A program made the translations under genes and the position numbers. Below are positions 1 through 9,200 of a DNA stretch of 64,000 nt, piece by piece; positions within the stretch are counted from its first letter, which is position 1, and the number at the start of each line of letters is the position of its first letter. Source of the DNA: JBAVVD01 sp049697115. Lineage in GTDB: Bacteria > Acidobacteriota > Aminicenantia > Aminicenantales > UBA4085. The notes beneath the pieces are model-generated. The model worked only from the letters and a program-made list of their open reading frames with translations. It did no database searches and had not been told where the DNA came from. The stretch spans positions 10,961 to 74,960 of the forward strand of contig JBAVVD010000002.1 of the NCBI GenBank assembly GCA_049697115.1. The letters are read 5' to 3'.

Positions 1-1
1 C

Positions 2-733
2 AAGCATATAAAGAAAAATGTGACACGCCGCCTGCTCGAAGAATTGACCATGGATCTTGTGGAAAGAGCGTTTCCTCTGATTGAACAGACCATGCGGGAC
101 AGCTCTGTGACTCCCGAAGAAATCGACGATGTCATCCTCGTCGGCGGCCAAACGCGGATGCCTCTCATCCGGAAGAAAGTGGCGGATTATTTTCATAAAA
201 AACCCAATGAGCACCTCAATCCCGACGAAACCGTGGCCATGGGAGCCGCTATTCAATCCGGAATTCTCCGCGGCGAACTGCATGATATGGTCCTTCTGTT
301 GGATGTGACGCCTCTATCTCTGGGGATTGAGACGGAGAATGACAAGTTCCATAAGATTATCGAAAGAAACACAACGATTCCGACGAAAAAGACGATGCCC
401 TTCACGACGGTGGAAGATGACCAGAGACGTGTGAGGATTCACGTCCTCCAGGGAGAAAAGCCGAAGGCATCTGAAAATACTTCTCTGGCGAAGTTTGATT
501 TGGTAGGAATTAATCCTGCCCCGGCCGGCATTCCCCAGATTGATGTGACTTTTGAGATCGACGCAGATGGAATCGTCAAGGTCTCTGCCAAGGATGTGGC
601 CTCGGGCATGGAGCAACGCATACAGATTCGGCCCTCATCGGGTCTGTCAAGGAAGGAGATCACAAGCATTATCCAGAGAAACAAGGAAAGGGAAGTGGGA
701 ATAGAGGTCAATGGAAAAAAGGGATTATTATGA
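2..733 (+). CDS. dnaK: DnaK (Hsp70) chaperone, 3' part, lacking the C-terminal lid
   Basis: This is the C-terminal 243 residues of an Hsp70; the gene enters from the left edge, so its start is outside the window. Visible parts are the end of the ATPase domain (DDVILVGGQTRMP), the interdomain linker VLLLDVTPLSLG and the whole beta-sandwich substrate-binding domain through IRPSSGL. About 23 residues later the protein stops. A normal DnaK continues for roughly 100-130 residues as the alpha-helical lid and tail, and these are absent. The last 23 bases overlap the start of dnaJ in another frame, so the two genes are translationally coupled. The reading frame is intact up to the stop, so a simple pseudogene is unlikely. 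The family is certain. Whether this is the only DnaK of the cell or a specialised paralogue cannot be seen here. Confidence 0.95.
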   Translation, partial: KHIKKNVTRRLLEELTMDLVERAFPLIEQTMRDSSVTPEEIDDVILVGGQTRMPLIRKKVADYFHKKPNEHLNPDETVAMGAAIQSGILRGELHDMVLLLDVTPLSLGIETENDKFHKIIERNTTIPTKKTMPFTTVEDDQRRVRIHVLQGEKPKASENTSLAKFDLVGINPAPAGIPQIDVTFEIDADGIVKVSAKDVASGMEQRIQIRPSSGLSRKEITSIIQRNKEREVGIEVNGKKGLL

Positions 734-1850
734 GGTCCTCGGAGTATCCCGGGGAGCGCCCACAGAAGAAATAAAAAAGGTCTATCGGCAGCTCGCTCTC
801 AAGTACCATCCTGACCGGAATCCCGGGAATAAAGAAGCGGAAGAGAAATTCAAAGAGGCCGCCGAAGCGTACAGCGTCCTCTGCGATCCCCACAAGAGAG
901 CCACATATGACCATTACGGCCATGAGGGATTGAGGGGAGAGGGGTTCACAGGATTTTCAGGATTTGATTCTACGATATTCGAAGAATTCGAGGATATTCT
1001 GGGGAACTTTTTCGGCTTCAGTTTCGGATTCGGGGATTTCTTCGGGACTGGGGCCCGCCGAAGACATTCTCATCAAAAAGGAAAAGACCTGGTGCTGGAG
1101 ATTGAAATTTCCTTGGAGGAGGCGGCCGCCGGAGTCGAGAAGGAGATTTCCTTAAGCCGGTCTGAATTTTGTCCCTCCTGCCAGGGATCCAGACTACGCC
1201 CGGGAGCCAAAATGGCCACATGCCCGTCCTGTCAGGGAAGGGGGCAGGTTCGCTATCAACAAGGATTCTTTGCTATATCCCGCACATGTTCCCATTGCCA
1301 GGGAAGAGGTGAAATCATTACAAATCCCTGTGTGGAGTGCCGGGGAACCGGGCATGTCAGACAGAAGAGCGTTCTCCGCATAAAAATTCCCTCTGGAATT
1401 GATAATGGCTCCCGTTTGAGAATTGCGGGAGAGGGAGAGCCGGGCGAAAAAGGGATGCCGAGAGGAGACCTTTATATTCTGACCAGGGTTAAAAACCACA
1501 ACTTCTTTGAACGAGAAGACAATCACCTCTATTGCCGGATATCCATTACCTTTGCTCAGGCGGCCTTGGGCATTCAGGTGGAAATACCGACCCTCAACGG
1601 CGATGGGGAGATTCTGAAAATTCCGCCTGGCACGCAATCCGGTGAAGTTTTCCGGCTCAAGGGGAAGGGAATTCGGGACGCCCAGAGCCGGAAGGTCGGT
1701 GACCTCTATGTCAAAGTCGATGTGGAAACTCCATCAAATCTCACAAAAGAACAAAAAGAGCTTCTCCGACAGTTAGGGGAGTTGAGGGGCGAAAATCTGG
1801 AATTCGTCCCCAAAACTCTCATCAAAATTCCAAAGACAGTCCTCCATTAG
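711..1850 (+). CDS. dnaJ: Chaperone protein DnaJ, full-length type I Hsp40
   Basis: Co-chaperone that stimulates DnaK ATPase activity and delivers substrates. The 379 residues hold all type I parts: an N-terminal J domain with the HPD motif (YHPDRNPG), a Gly/Phe-rich stretch (residues about 80-115), a four-repeat zinc centre (CPSCQGS, CPSCQGRG, CSHCQGRG, CVECRGTG) and the C-terminal substrate-binding domain. The length matches E. coli DnaJ. The ATG at 711 lies inside the end of dnaK (23-base overlap) and gives the canonical start MEKRDYYEVLGV, which fixes the end of dnaK as real. The rsmE gene follows after 8 bases. Confidence 0.97.
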   Translation: MEKRDYYEVLGVSRGAPTEEIKKVYRQLALKYHPDRNPGNKEAEEKFKEAAEAYSVLCDPHKRATYDHYGHEGLRGEGFTGFSGFDSTIFEEFEDILGNFFGFSFGFGDFFGTGARRRHSHQKGKDLVLEIEISLEEAAAGVEKEISLSRSEFCPSCQGSRLRPGAKMATCPSCQGRGQVRYQQGFFAISRTCSHCQGRGEIITNPCVECRGTGHVRQKSVLRIKIPSGIDNGSRLRIAGEGEPGEKGMPRGDLYILTRVKNHNFFEREDNHLYCRISITFAQAALGIQVEIPTLNGDGEILKIPPGTQSGEVFRLKGKGIRDAQSRKVGDLYVKVDVETPSNLTKEQKELLRQLGELRGENLEFVPKTLIKIPKTVLH

Positions 1851-1858
1851 AGTGAATT

Positions 1859-2617
1859 TTGACTTCGAACTTTTTTTTTATCAGAAAGAGTCAGTTGCAG
1901 AGCTCATCCGTCGTCCTTGACGGTGAAGAACACCATCATTTAAGCAATGTTGTTCGTTTGAAACCCAGAGATCGAGTTCGGCTTTTCGATGAGGATGGAA
2001 CGAAGTATCTGGCTGAAATCGATGAAATCGCCCGGGAGTGGACACGGTTGCGGATTCTGACCAGAAGAGAAAGAGATCGGAATCCGGTGAAGATCATTTT
2101 AGCCCAGGCTTTGATTAGGGCCAAAAAAATGGAATTCATCCTCCAAATGGCCACAGAATTGGGAATTTCGATGCTTGTTCCCGTTCTTTCCGCCAGATCC
2201 ATTGTCAAAATCGCAGATCGGAGTCGGCAAAAAGTGGAGCGGTGGAACAAGATCGCCCGCGAATCTGCAAAGCAATGCAAAAGCGGTCTGGTTCCGAAGA
2301 TTGCGGCTCCTCTATCTTTGAAGGCCTTCCTCATAGAGCAGGAAGGGGCAAGGAAATTTTATTTAAGCGAGCGCAGAGGAACATGTCTCAGAGAGATTTT
2401 GACCTCAGGTCATTGGCTTGGCCCTGGCAGCGGACAAGACGGGGAGCCTTCGGAAATTATCATCCTGGTGGGGCCTGAAGGGGGCTGGGCGGAAGAGGAA
2501 GAGAACTTGATTGCCGGGCATGGGTATGAGGCAGTCAGCCTGGGAAAGAACATCCTGCGGGCTGAGACCGCCGCCCTTGCGGCCGTGGCCATCGTTTCCC
2601 TTTTTTGGATGTGGTGA
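1859..2617 (+). CDS. rsmE: 16S rRNA (uracil1498-N3)-methyltransferase RsmE
   Basis: SAM-dependent SPOUT methyltransferase that makes m3U1498 in 16S rRNA. The 252 residues match the family length. The C-terminal knot signature is plain: VGPEGGWAEEEE followed by LGKNILRAETAALAAV. The N-terminal PUA-like part contains LDGEEHHHLSNVVRLKPRD. The best start is TTG at 1859, giving MTSNFFFIRK; an AGTGA stretch just upstream could serve as a weak ribosome site. Gene order dnaK-dnaJ-rsmE is common (prmA often sits between) and suggests one operon. Confidence 0.93.
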   Translation: MTSNFFFIRKSQLQSSSVVLDGEEHHHLSNVVRLKPRDRVRLFDEDGTKYLAEIDEIAREWTRLRILTRRERDRNPVKIILAQALIRAKKMEFILQMATELGISMLVPVLSARSIVKIADRSRQKVERWNKIARESAKQCKSGLVPKIAAPLSLKAFLIEQEGARKFYLSERRGTCLREILTSGHWLGPGSGQDGEPSEIIILVGPEGGWAEEEENLIAGHGYEAVSLGKNILRAETAALAAVAIVSLFWMW

Positions 2618-2618
2618 G

Positions 2619-3557
2619 ATGTTTCTCCAGGGACAAAAAGTCGGGAAGTACGAAATCATTCGCTCCTTGGGAAGCGGAGGCTTCGGGTCTGTTTTTCTGG
2701 CCAAAGACACCTGGCTGGATATCAAAGTGGCCATCAAAGTTCCTCATAAACAATCGATGGAGCTCTACAAGCTTCTCAAAGAACCGAGACTCCAGGCCGC
2801 CCTCAATCATCCCAATATTGTCCGCATGATCTCTGCCGAAAAGGAAAAGCGCATTTTTTTTATGGTCATGGAGTATGTCAGAGGGAAAACCCTGGAAAAA
2901 ATCCTGCAGAAAGAAAAGATCCTGGATGTGGAAAAGGCTATGGATTATGGCAGGCAAATCGCCAGCGGGATTGAGCACGCGCACAAGAGTAAAATCATAC
3001 ACCGGGATCTGAGGCCGTCCAACATCATTGTTTCCGAGGAGGGAACGGCCAAGATAACGGATTTCGGGACATCCGCCTGGCTGAGCAATGTTCCGTATGC
3101 GACCACCCGGATAGGATCGCCGCCTTACATGGCGCCGGAACAATTTCTGGGGAAGGCCACATTTGCCTCGGACATTTACTCTCTGGGGTGTATTTTATAT
3201 GAAATGATTATCGGACGGCCGCCGATTTTTGACCCGGATCCATTTAAAATCCTGGAGAAAGCCCAGGAAGGGAAGATCACCCCGCCCCGAATTAAAAACA
3301 CCAATGTCCCAAAGGAACTGGACGAAGTGATCATGAAGTGCCTGGCCTCCCAGGTTGAGGATCGGTACAGCCGGGCCGCCGAAATTGTCAAAAAGCTTTC
3401 CGATCTTCCGGGAAAAAATGTGCGCACATCCGATATCGAGGATATCCTGGGAAGAATCAAGGCCAGAGAAAGGTCCGTTTCCGAATTGTGCTGGAACTGC
3501 CGGAGGCCCTTGCCATTTCGGGCAAAGAGCTGTCCTCATTGCGGCGAATCGATATGA
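2619..3557 (+). CDS. Ser/Thr protein kinase with C-terminal zinc ribbon
   Basis: Hanks-type kinase, 312 residues from the ATG at 2619, one base after the rsmE stop. It has the Gly loop GSGGFGSV (residues 18-25), the ATP lysine K40 in VAIKVPH, the catalytic loop HRDLRPSN with D130, the DFG motif with D148, and YMAPEQF. The usual HRDLKP lysine is Arg here, a variant found in active bacterial kinases. After the kinase fold the last ~25 residues form a CxxC...CxxC zinc ribbon (CWNCRRP, CPHCGES). No membrane segment is visible, unlike most PknB-type kinases, so it is probably cytosolic. Its placement at the end of a chaperone/rRNA-methylation operon is notable. Substrates are unknown. Confidence 0.88.
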   Translation: MFLQGQKVGKYEIIRSLGSGGFGSVFLAKDTWLDIKVAIKVPHKQSMELYKLLKEPRLQAALNHPNIVRMISAEKEKRIFFMVMEYVRGKTLEKILQKEKILDVEKAMDYGRQIASGIEHAHKSKIIHRDLRPSNIIVSEEGTAKITDFGTSAWLSNVPYATTRIGSPPYMAPEQFLGKATFASDIYSLGCILYEMIIGRPPIFDPDPFKILEKAQEGKITPPRIKNTNVPKELDEVIMKCLASQVEDRYSRAAEIVKKLSDLPGKNVRTSDIEDILGRIKARERSVSELCWNCRRPLPFRAKSCPHCGESI

Positions 3558-3575
3558 AGACTGTCCTTGGTTAAA

Positions 3576-3617
3576 CCCGCATATGCGACATATTTTTCGC
3601 AGTTTTGGAGATGCGGG
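3576..3617 (+). terminator. Imperfect hairpin after the kinase gene
   Basis: CCCGCAT at 3576-3582 pairs with ATGCGGG at 3611-3617, with a second inner pairing TGCGA/TCGCA (3584-3588, 3597-3601). A short CGTTTTGC follows rather than a clean T-run. It could be a weak terminator separating the dnaK-kinase operon from ilvE. Confidence 0.35.
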
Positions 3618-3635
3618 CGTTTTGCATTTAACAAT

Positions 3636-3665
3636 TTGACTCTGAGAAATGATTAAGATTAAGAT
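3636..3665 (+). promoter_or_regulatory. Candidate sigma70-type promoter for ilvE
   Basis: TTGACT at 3636-3641 and TAAGAT at 3660-3665, spacer 18, lie 45 bases before the ilvE start and after the hairpin. A typical AAGGAG ribosome site follows at about 3698. Confidence 0.45.
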
Positions 3666-3709
3666 AACATGCAGCGAGAATGATTGGACTTGAATTTAAG
3701 GAGTCATAA

Positions 3710-4639
3710 ATGAGCCCATTTAATGAAAACGGCAAGGTCTGGATGAACGGAAGATTGATCCCATGGAAAAAAGCGACCATTCATATTGCCTCTCATGTCG
3801 TGCACTACGGGAGTTCGATCTTCGAAGGATTCAGAGCGTATAAAAATTCCAAGGGAACAGTGATCTTCCGCTTGGATGCTCATGTCCGAAGGTTGTACAA
3901 CTCCTGCAAGATTTACCGCATGGAGATTTCTTATTCCCAGGAAGAATTCAAAAAGGCGATTGTTAAGACCATAAAGGCCAATCAATATCCAGAATGTTAT
4001 ATTCGGCCGGTCATCTACCGGGGCTACAATACTCTTGGGGTGGACCCTTTCCCGAATCCTGTGGATTGCGCGATTCTGATCTGGGAATGGGGGAAATATC
4101 TGGGTGAGGATTCTTTAGTCAAAGGCGTGGATGTCAAGGTTTCGACCTGGCAGAGGATGGCCCCCAACACATTTCCCGCACTGGCCAAAACCGGAGCCAA
4201 TTACATGAATTCCCAGCTGATCAAGATGGAAGCCAAACTGGAGGGCTATATCGAAGGGATCGCTCTTAATGTTAGAGGACACGTCAGCGAAGGCAGCGGT
4301 GAGAATATTTTTATTGTCATGGACGATATCATTTATACGCCGCCCCTTTCCTCTTCTATCCTGCCGGGGATTACGAGGAATTCTGTCATCATGCTGGTGA
4401 GGGACCTGGGATATAAAGTTATCGAAGAGACAATCCCGCGGGAGATGCTGTACATTGCGGACGAGGTCTTTTTCACCGGATCGGCAACAGAAATCACGCC
4501 GATCCGCTCGATCGATAAAATTAAAATTGGAAACGGCAAGCGCGGTCCGGTCGTGAAGAAGCTCCAGGAAGAATTTTTCGGAATCATCAAGGCGGAAAAG
4601 GAAGATCGATATCATTGGCTGACCTATGTTAAAATTTAG
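3710..4639 (+). CDS. ilvE: Branched-chain amino acid aminotransferase
   Basis: PLP-dependent class IV (fold type IV) aminotransferase of 309 residues that interconverts Leu/Ile/Val with their 2-oxo acids. Family marks are the start region KVWMNGRLIPW, the HYGSSIFEGFRAY block, the PLP lysine in AKTGANYMNSQL, and GHVSEGSGENIF. The last resembles E. coli IlvE GYISEGAGENLF. The ATG at 3710 is preceded by a strong AAGGAG. It has its own candidate promoter. pilT follows after 16 bases and may be cotranscribed. A D-amino-acid transaminase is a less likely reading. Confidence 0.93.
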   Translation: MSPFNENGKVWMNGRLIPWKKATIHIASHVVHYGSSIFEGFRAYKNSKGTVIFRLDAHVRRLYNSCKIYRMEISYSQEEFKKAIVKTIKANQYPECYIRPVIYRGYNTLGVDPFPNPVDCAILIWEWGKYLGEDSLVKGVDVKVSTWQRMAPNTFPALAKTGANYMNSQLIKMEAKLEGYIEGIALNVRGHVSEGSGENIFIVMDDIIYTPPLSSSILPGITRNSVIMLVRDLGYKVIEETIPREMLYIADEVFFTGSATEITPIRSIDKIKIGNGKRGPVVKKLQEEFFGIIKAEKEDRYHWLTYVKI

Positions 4640-4655
4640 CCATTAAAGGTGGGAT

Positions 4656-5807
4656 ATGCATATTGACGAGCTTTTAAAAATCGCCATTGAAATTAATGCT
4701 TCAGATATCCATTTGAAGGTGGGGAACTGTCCCCAGTTCAGGGTCCACGGCGCTCTCATCCCCTTGACGCAACTTCCGCGATTGACGACCAAGGACACGG
4801 AAGATATGGCCAATCAGATCATGAGTGACTATCAGAAGCAAAAATTAAAAGAAGACTTTGATCTGGACCTCGCCTACAGCCTTCCAGGTTTCGGCCGGTT
4901 CAGAGGAAGTATATTTTTCCAGAGAGGTTCCTTGGCGATTTCTCTGCGCATCATTCCTTTTGAGGTGAAGTCCATCCGAGAGTTGCTCCTACCGGAAGTC
5001 ATCGAGAAAATCTCCGGATTCGAAAGAGGATTAGCGCTGGTCACAGGGTCCACCGGCAGCGGGAAAACAACGACTCTGGCTTCAATGATTGATTTTATCA
5101 ACGCCAGCCGGAAAGATCATATTATTACCATTGAGGACCCGATTGAATATCTTCATAAGGACAAAAAAAGCATGATCTGCCAGAGAGAAGTCGGATGGGA
5201 TGTCAAGAGCTTTTCTCGAGGCCTCCGCAGCGCCCTTCGTGAAGATCCGGATATCATCCTTGTCGGAGAAATGAGAGATCTGGATACCATCGAAACGGCC
5301 ATCCTGGCCGCCGAGACCGGTCACCTCGTCCTCAGCACGCTTCACACGCTTGATGCTTCAGAAACGATCAGCCGGATCATCTCCGTCTTTCCGCCTCACC
5401 AGCAGCGACAGATCCGGCTCCAGTTGGCCAGCATCCTGAGAACGGTCATTTCCCAGAGGCTCATCCCCAGAAAAGACGGAAAAGGGAGAGTGCCGGCAGT
5501 AGAAGTCATGATCTCCACGCCCTATATCCAGGAATGTATACAGGACAGAGAAAAAACATTTCTCATTCGCGACGCCATCGCCACCGGCGTTTCCCAGTAC
5601 GGTATGCAGACATTTGACCAGTCCGTCTATCAACTTTATTCCAATGGGTATATTTCATTAGAGCAGGGGATGAGATATTCGACCAGTCCCGATAATTTCC
5701 GGCTGCGGGTTCAGGGCGTTCAATCCACGACGGATATTGCCCTTGAAGAGATGGAAAAGAAAATGAGTCGGGTGGAGAGAAATAGTGAAGGTGAGGAAGA
5801 CAAATAG
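4656..5807 (+). CDS. pilT: Type IV pilus retraction ATPase PilT
   Basis: Hexameric secretion ATPase of the PilT branch, 383 residues. It has an N-terminal PAS-like domain starting MHIDELLKIAIEINASDIHLKVG, Walker A GSTGSGKTTTLA, an Asp box, Walker B DIILVGEMRD, and the PilT AIRNLIRE-type region partly as TFLIRDAIATG. It should power pilus retraction and twitching at the inner membrane. No other pil genes are in the window. The ATG is preceded by AGGTGGG. The last 23 bases overlap the start of alaS. Confidence 0.92.
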   Translation: MHIDELLKIAIEINASDIHLKVGNCPQFRVHGALIPLTQLPRLTTKDTEDMANQIMSDYQKQKLKEDFDLDLAYSLPGFGRFRGSIFFQRGSLAISLRIIPFEVKSIRELLLPEVIEKISGFERGLALVTGSTGSGKTTTLASMIDFINASRKDHIITIEDPIEYLHKDKKSMICQREVGWDVKSFSRGLRSALREDPDIILVGEMRDLDTIETAILAAETGHLVLSTLHTLDASETISRIISVFPPHQQRQIRLQLASILRTVISQRLIPRKDGKGRVPAVEVMISTPYIQECIQDREKTFLIRDAIATGVSQYGMQTFDQSVYQLYSNGYISLEQGMRYSTSPDNFRLRVQGVQSTTDIALEEMEKKMSRVERNSEGEEDK

Positions 5808-8448
5808 AGCGATCAAAGCCCAGGAAATACGGGAGACATTTTTAGATTTTTTCGCTCAAAAAGAACATAAAATAGTTCCCAGTTCCTTGCTCCTTCCCAA
5901 GGATGATCCGACGATTCTCTTCACCAACGCCGGAATGAATCCGTTCAAAAACATCTTTCTGGGACTTGAGACACGGAGCTATAAAAGGGCGGCTTCGGTT
6001 CAAAAATGCATGCGCGTCAGCGGGAAGCACAATGACCTGGAGCAGGTCGGCCAGACGAACAAACATCACACATTTTTTGAAATGCTGGGAAATTTTTCTT
6101 TCGGCGACTATTTCAAGACAGAGGCCATTGCCTTCGCCTGGGAGCTGATTACGGAAGTCTTCAAACTTCCCCAGGACAGGCTGGTCATCACAGTCTATGA
6201 AGAGGATGACGAAGCCTTCGAACTTTGGCGCACAGTCGCTGGCGTTCCGGAAGAGAAGATCTTTCGGTTCGGCAAGGAGGAGAACTTCTGGTCCATGGGC
6301 GAGACCGGTCCCTGCGGCCCGTGCTCGGAAATCCACTACGATATCGATCCCGATTATGAGCCGGGAGATCCCCGGAGCCTGATTGAAAAAGGCAGCGACA
6401 GATATCTTGAACTCTGGAATTTAGTTTTCATGCAGTATTTCCAGGATGAACAAGGAAATCTCCATCCTCTGCCCTCTCCTTCGATCGATACAGGAATGGG
6501 ACTGGAACGGATAGCGGCGGCACTTCAGGGGAAAACGAGCAATTTTGATACGGACCTTTTTACTCCTCTGATTGAAGAAATCTGCCATTTGGCCGGAAGA
6601 GAGTATCCGGCCGGAGAGGAGAGTGACATTTCCGTGAGACTCATCGCTGATCACGCCCGGGCGGTTTCCTTTCTAATCGGAGACGGCATCATGCCTTCCA
6701 ATGAAGGCCGGGGTTATGTCCTGCGCCGCCTGATCCGGCGGGCTTTCCGTCACGGCAGTCTATTGGGAATTGATAAACCCTTTGTTTACACGCTGGTCAG
6801 TGTGGTCAGTGACATAATGAAGGATGCCTACCCGGAGCTTTTGTCTTCTTCATACTTTATTTCAAAAATCTGCCTTTCGGAAGAGGAGCGCTTTTCCTTG
6901 ACCCTTTCATCCGGGCTTCGCTATTTCCAACAGTACGTCGAGGAGGCAAAGAAAGCCGGGAAAAAATGGCTGGGCGGAGAGGAGGTGTTCAAACTCTATG
7001 ATACCTTCGGCTTTCCACTTGATCTCTCTCAGGAGCTTGCCTGTGAGAGAAGTCTGGTTGTGGATGAGGAAGGCTTTTACCAGGAGATGGAGAAACAAAA
7101 GAAGCGGGCCCGTGAATCCTGGAGAGGAAATTTTCGGCAGAAGGGAAGACAGGTCTATGAAGACCTGAGACTTCCCGGCGTCCGTTATGTTGGAAACGAG
7201 AAGGAATATGTTCCCGAGGCCGAAGTGCTGGCGATTCTTAAGGACGGGAAGCGTGTCCGGGAGCTCAGAGAAGGCGAGCCGGGGGAGGTCATTCTGAACG
7301 AGACTCCCTTTTATGCTGAGGCTGGCGGACAGGTGGGAGATTCCGGACATTTAAAAGGGTCCCATTTTTCGGCTCTGGTGGAGAATACCGTCTATCCGGT
7401 CCCGGAGATCATCAGCCATCAGGTGAAAGTGCTTTCCGGAATACTCAAGGAAGGCCATAAAGTGGAAGCCGTGATCGACGGTCCCAGGCGCAAGGCCATC
7501 TCCGGCAACCACACCGCTACTCATCTTCTCCATGCCTCCTTGAGGCAGATATTAGGCGACCACGTCAAGCAGGCCGGCTCTTTGGTCTCTCCCACGAGGC
7601 TCCGTTTCGACTTTACTCATTTTGCCCCTCTGTCCAGGGAAGAACTTCAAAAAGTGGAATCTCTTGTCAATGAGAAAATCCGTGAGAATATACCGGTGGA
7701 AGTCATACAGACGACCCTGGAAAAAGGCCTGGCGGAAGGGGCGATGGCCATTTTTGAGGAGAAGTATACGGAGCATGTCCGGATGGTCGTTGTGGATGTT
7801 TTCTCCAAAGAGCTCTGCGGAGGTGTTCATGTCCACGGCACGGGCGAAATCGGCCTGTTCAAAATCGTCTCAGAGACAAGTATTGCGGCCGGTATGCGGA
7901 GAATTGAGGCCTTAACCGCCGAAGAAGCCATGCATCACGTCCAGGAGTCAGAAACGATTCTCTCAGAAATTCAGCTGTCATTAAATACATCCCGAAAAGA
8001 CGTCCTGAGCCAGGTTGAGAAACTCCGGAATCTGGTCAAGGAGAAAGAGCAGGAGGCAAAGTTTCTCAGACAAAATGCCCTCCGCCAGAAATTCCAGAAG
8101 CCGGAGGAAGAAATTAGACGAATCAAAGGAATTGCTGTCCTGGCTCAGAAGGTGGAAGGATTGAATCCGACGGAGGTCCGTGACCTGGCGGATTCTCTTA
8201 AGCAGAAAATGAAATCCGGGGTGGTGATTCTTGGAGTCAGAACGGACGAGAAGGCTTTTCTTGTGATCTCTGTGAGCAAGGATTTAGCTGTCCGTGTCAG
8301 CGCTGTGGATGTCATCAAAAAGGTGGCCCCTCTGATTGGAGGCGGGGGAGGGGGCCGTCCCGATTTTGCCCAAGCTGGAGGGACAAGAATTGAGGAGCTG
8401 GACACAGCGATCGCTGAAAGCCTGTCCATTATTGAAAAACAGCTTTAA
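5785..8448 (+). CDS. alaS: Alanyl-tRNA synthetase
   Basis: Charges tRNA-Ala. The 887 residues fit the family (E. coli 876). Order of domains: class II catalytic core (TNAGMNPFKNIFLG, TGMGLERIAA), tRNA-recognition region, the editing domain with its metal motif HTATH and distal CGGVHVHGTGEIG, and the C-terminal DHHA1-like domain ending in a glycine-rich GGGGGGRPDFAQAGG. The start is GTG at 5785, inside the end of pilT, with GGAGAG upstream. Confidence 0.97.
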   Translation: MKVRKTNRAIKAQEIRETFLDFFAQKEHKIVPSSLLLPKDDPTILFTNAGMNPFKNIFLGLETRSYKRAASVQKCMRVSGKHNDLEQVGQTNKHHTFFEMLGNFSFGDYFKTEAIAFAWELITEVFKLPQDRLVITVYEEDDEAFELWRTVAGVPEEKIFRFGKEENFWSMGETGPCGPCSEIHYDIDPDYEPGDPRSLIEKGSDRYLELWNLVFMQYFQDEQGNLHPLPSPSIDTGMGLERIAAALQGKTSNFDTDLFTPLIEEICHLAGREYPAGEESDISVRLIADHARAVSFLIGDGIMPSNEGRGYVLRRLIRRAFRHGSLLGIDKPFVYTLVSVVSDIMKDAYPELLSSSYFISKICLSEEERFSLTLSSGLRYFQQYVEEAKKAGKKWLGGEEVFKLYDTFGFPLDLSQELACERSLVVDEEGFYQEMEKQKKRARESWRGNFRQKGRQVYEDLRLPGVRYVGNEKEYVPEAEVLAILKDGKRVRELREGEPGEVILNETPFYAEAGGQVGDSGHLKGSHFSALVENTVYPVPEIISHQVKVLSGILKEGHKVEAVIDGPRRKAISGNHTATHLLHASLRQILGDHVKQAGSLVSPTRLRFDFTHFAPLSREELQKVESLVNEKIRENIPVEVIQTTLEKGLAEGAMAIFEEKYTEHVRMVVVDVFSKELCGGVHVHGTGEIGLFKIVSETSIAAGMRRIEALTAEEAMHHVQESETILSEIQLSLNTSRKDVLSQVEKLRNLVKEKEQEAKFLRQNALRQKFQKPEEEIRRIKGIAVLAQKVEGLNPTEVRDLADSLKQKMKSGVVILGVRTDEKAFLVISVSKDLAVRVSAVDVIKKVAPLIGGGGGGRPDFAQAGGTRIEELDTAIAESLSIIEKQL

Positions 8449-8573
8449 AAGGGGGGAGCCGGTCGGATTCCATTTATGTGGGGGTGAGAAGGAATTTTAA
8501 AAAATCACCATTGAATATCACCTCTAAAGAGGATTGAAAAAAAAGGTTGATTTGAGGCATTATAGACAGTGCC

Positions 8574-9146
8574 ATGATGAAGAAGAGACTTTTTTTCCCG
8601 GTCCAACTCATTTTTTTGCTCTGTTTCATACCGGTCCAATTGCTGAGCAAATCCAGCGATGATTTAAGGAAAGAATATGACCCGCTCGTCCGAAACATTG
8701 CCGAAAAGCATGGGGTGGATGTCGATCTTGTTCATTCCGTCATTTCGGCTGAATCCGGATACAATCGATATGCCGTGTCTCCGAAAGGCGCGCTGGGCCT
8801 GATGCAGCTTATGCCGGAGACGGCTGAGGACTATGGAGTCAGAGATCTCTTTGATCCCGGACAGAATATCGAGGGCGGAGTCAAGTATCTAAAAGATCTG
8901 ATCCAGCTTTTTAATCATAAAACGGAGCTTGCCCTGGCCGCCTACAATGCGGGGCACAAAGCCGTAAAAAAACACGGCAAGGTCCCTCCCTATCCAGAGA
9001 CTAAAGCCTTCATCAAGCGGGTCATGGCTTCTTATAAAAGCGTGCCGGAAAAGGCCAAAAGTCCCATCTACACTTTTTACGACAAGGAAGGGAAACTAAT
9101 ATTGACCAACGATTTTCGCTATTATGCGCTGAATAAAGGCAACTAG
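8574..9146 (+). CDS. Soluble lytic murein transglycosylase (SLT domain), exported
   Basis: The first ~25 residues are a signal peptide (KKRLFFPVQLIFLLCFIPVQLL). The SLT fold follows, with catalytic Glu in ISAESGYN, then GALGLMQLMPETA and LALAAYNAG, all hallmark blocks of family 1 lytic transglycosylases. The enzyme cleaves peptidoglycan to 1,6-anhydro muropeptides in the periplasm. The short C-terminal piece IYTFYDKEGKLILTND resembles the DUF4124-like strand pair seen on such enzymes. Total 190 residues. ATG at 8574 or 8577; no strong ribosome site is seen. Confidence 0.9.
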   Translation: MMKKRLFFPVQLIFLLCFIPVQLLSKSSDDLRKEYDPLVRNIAEKHGVDVDLVHSVISAESGYNRYAVSPKGALGLMQLMPETAEDYGVRDLFDPGQNIEGGVKYLKDLIQLFNHKTELALAAYNAGHKAVKKHGKVPPYPETKAFIKRVMASYKSVPEKAKSPIYTFYDKEGKLILTNDFRYYALNKGN

Positions 9147-9200
9147 CGATTCTCCTCCAGTTTCTCTGCGACCCGAAATACGGATGCAATGAACAGAGAC

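Noticed and set aside
690..733. Frameshift in dnaK that removed the lid
   Set aside because: The dnaJ start lies within this stretch and reads perfectly, leaving no room for about 100 lid codons.
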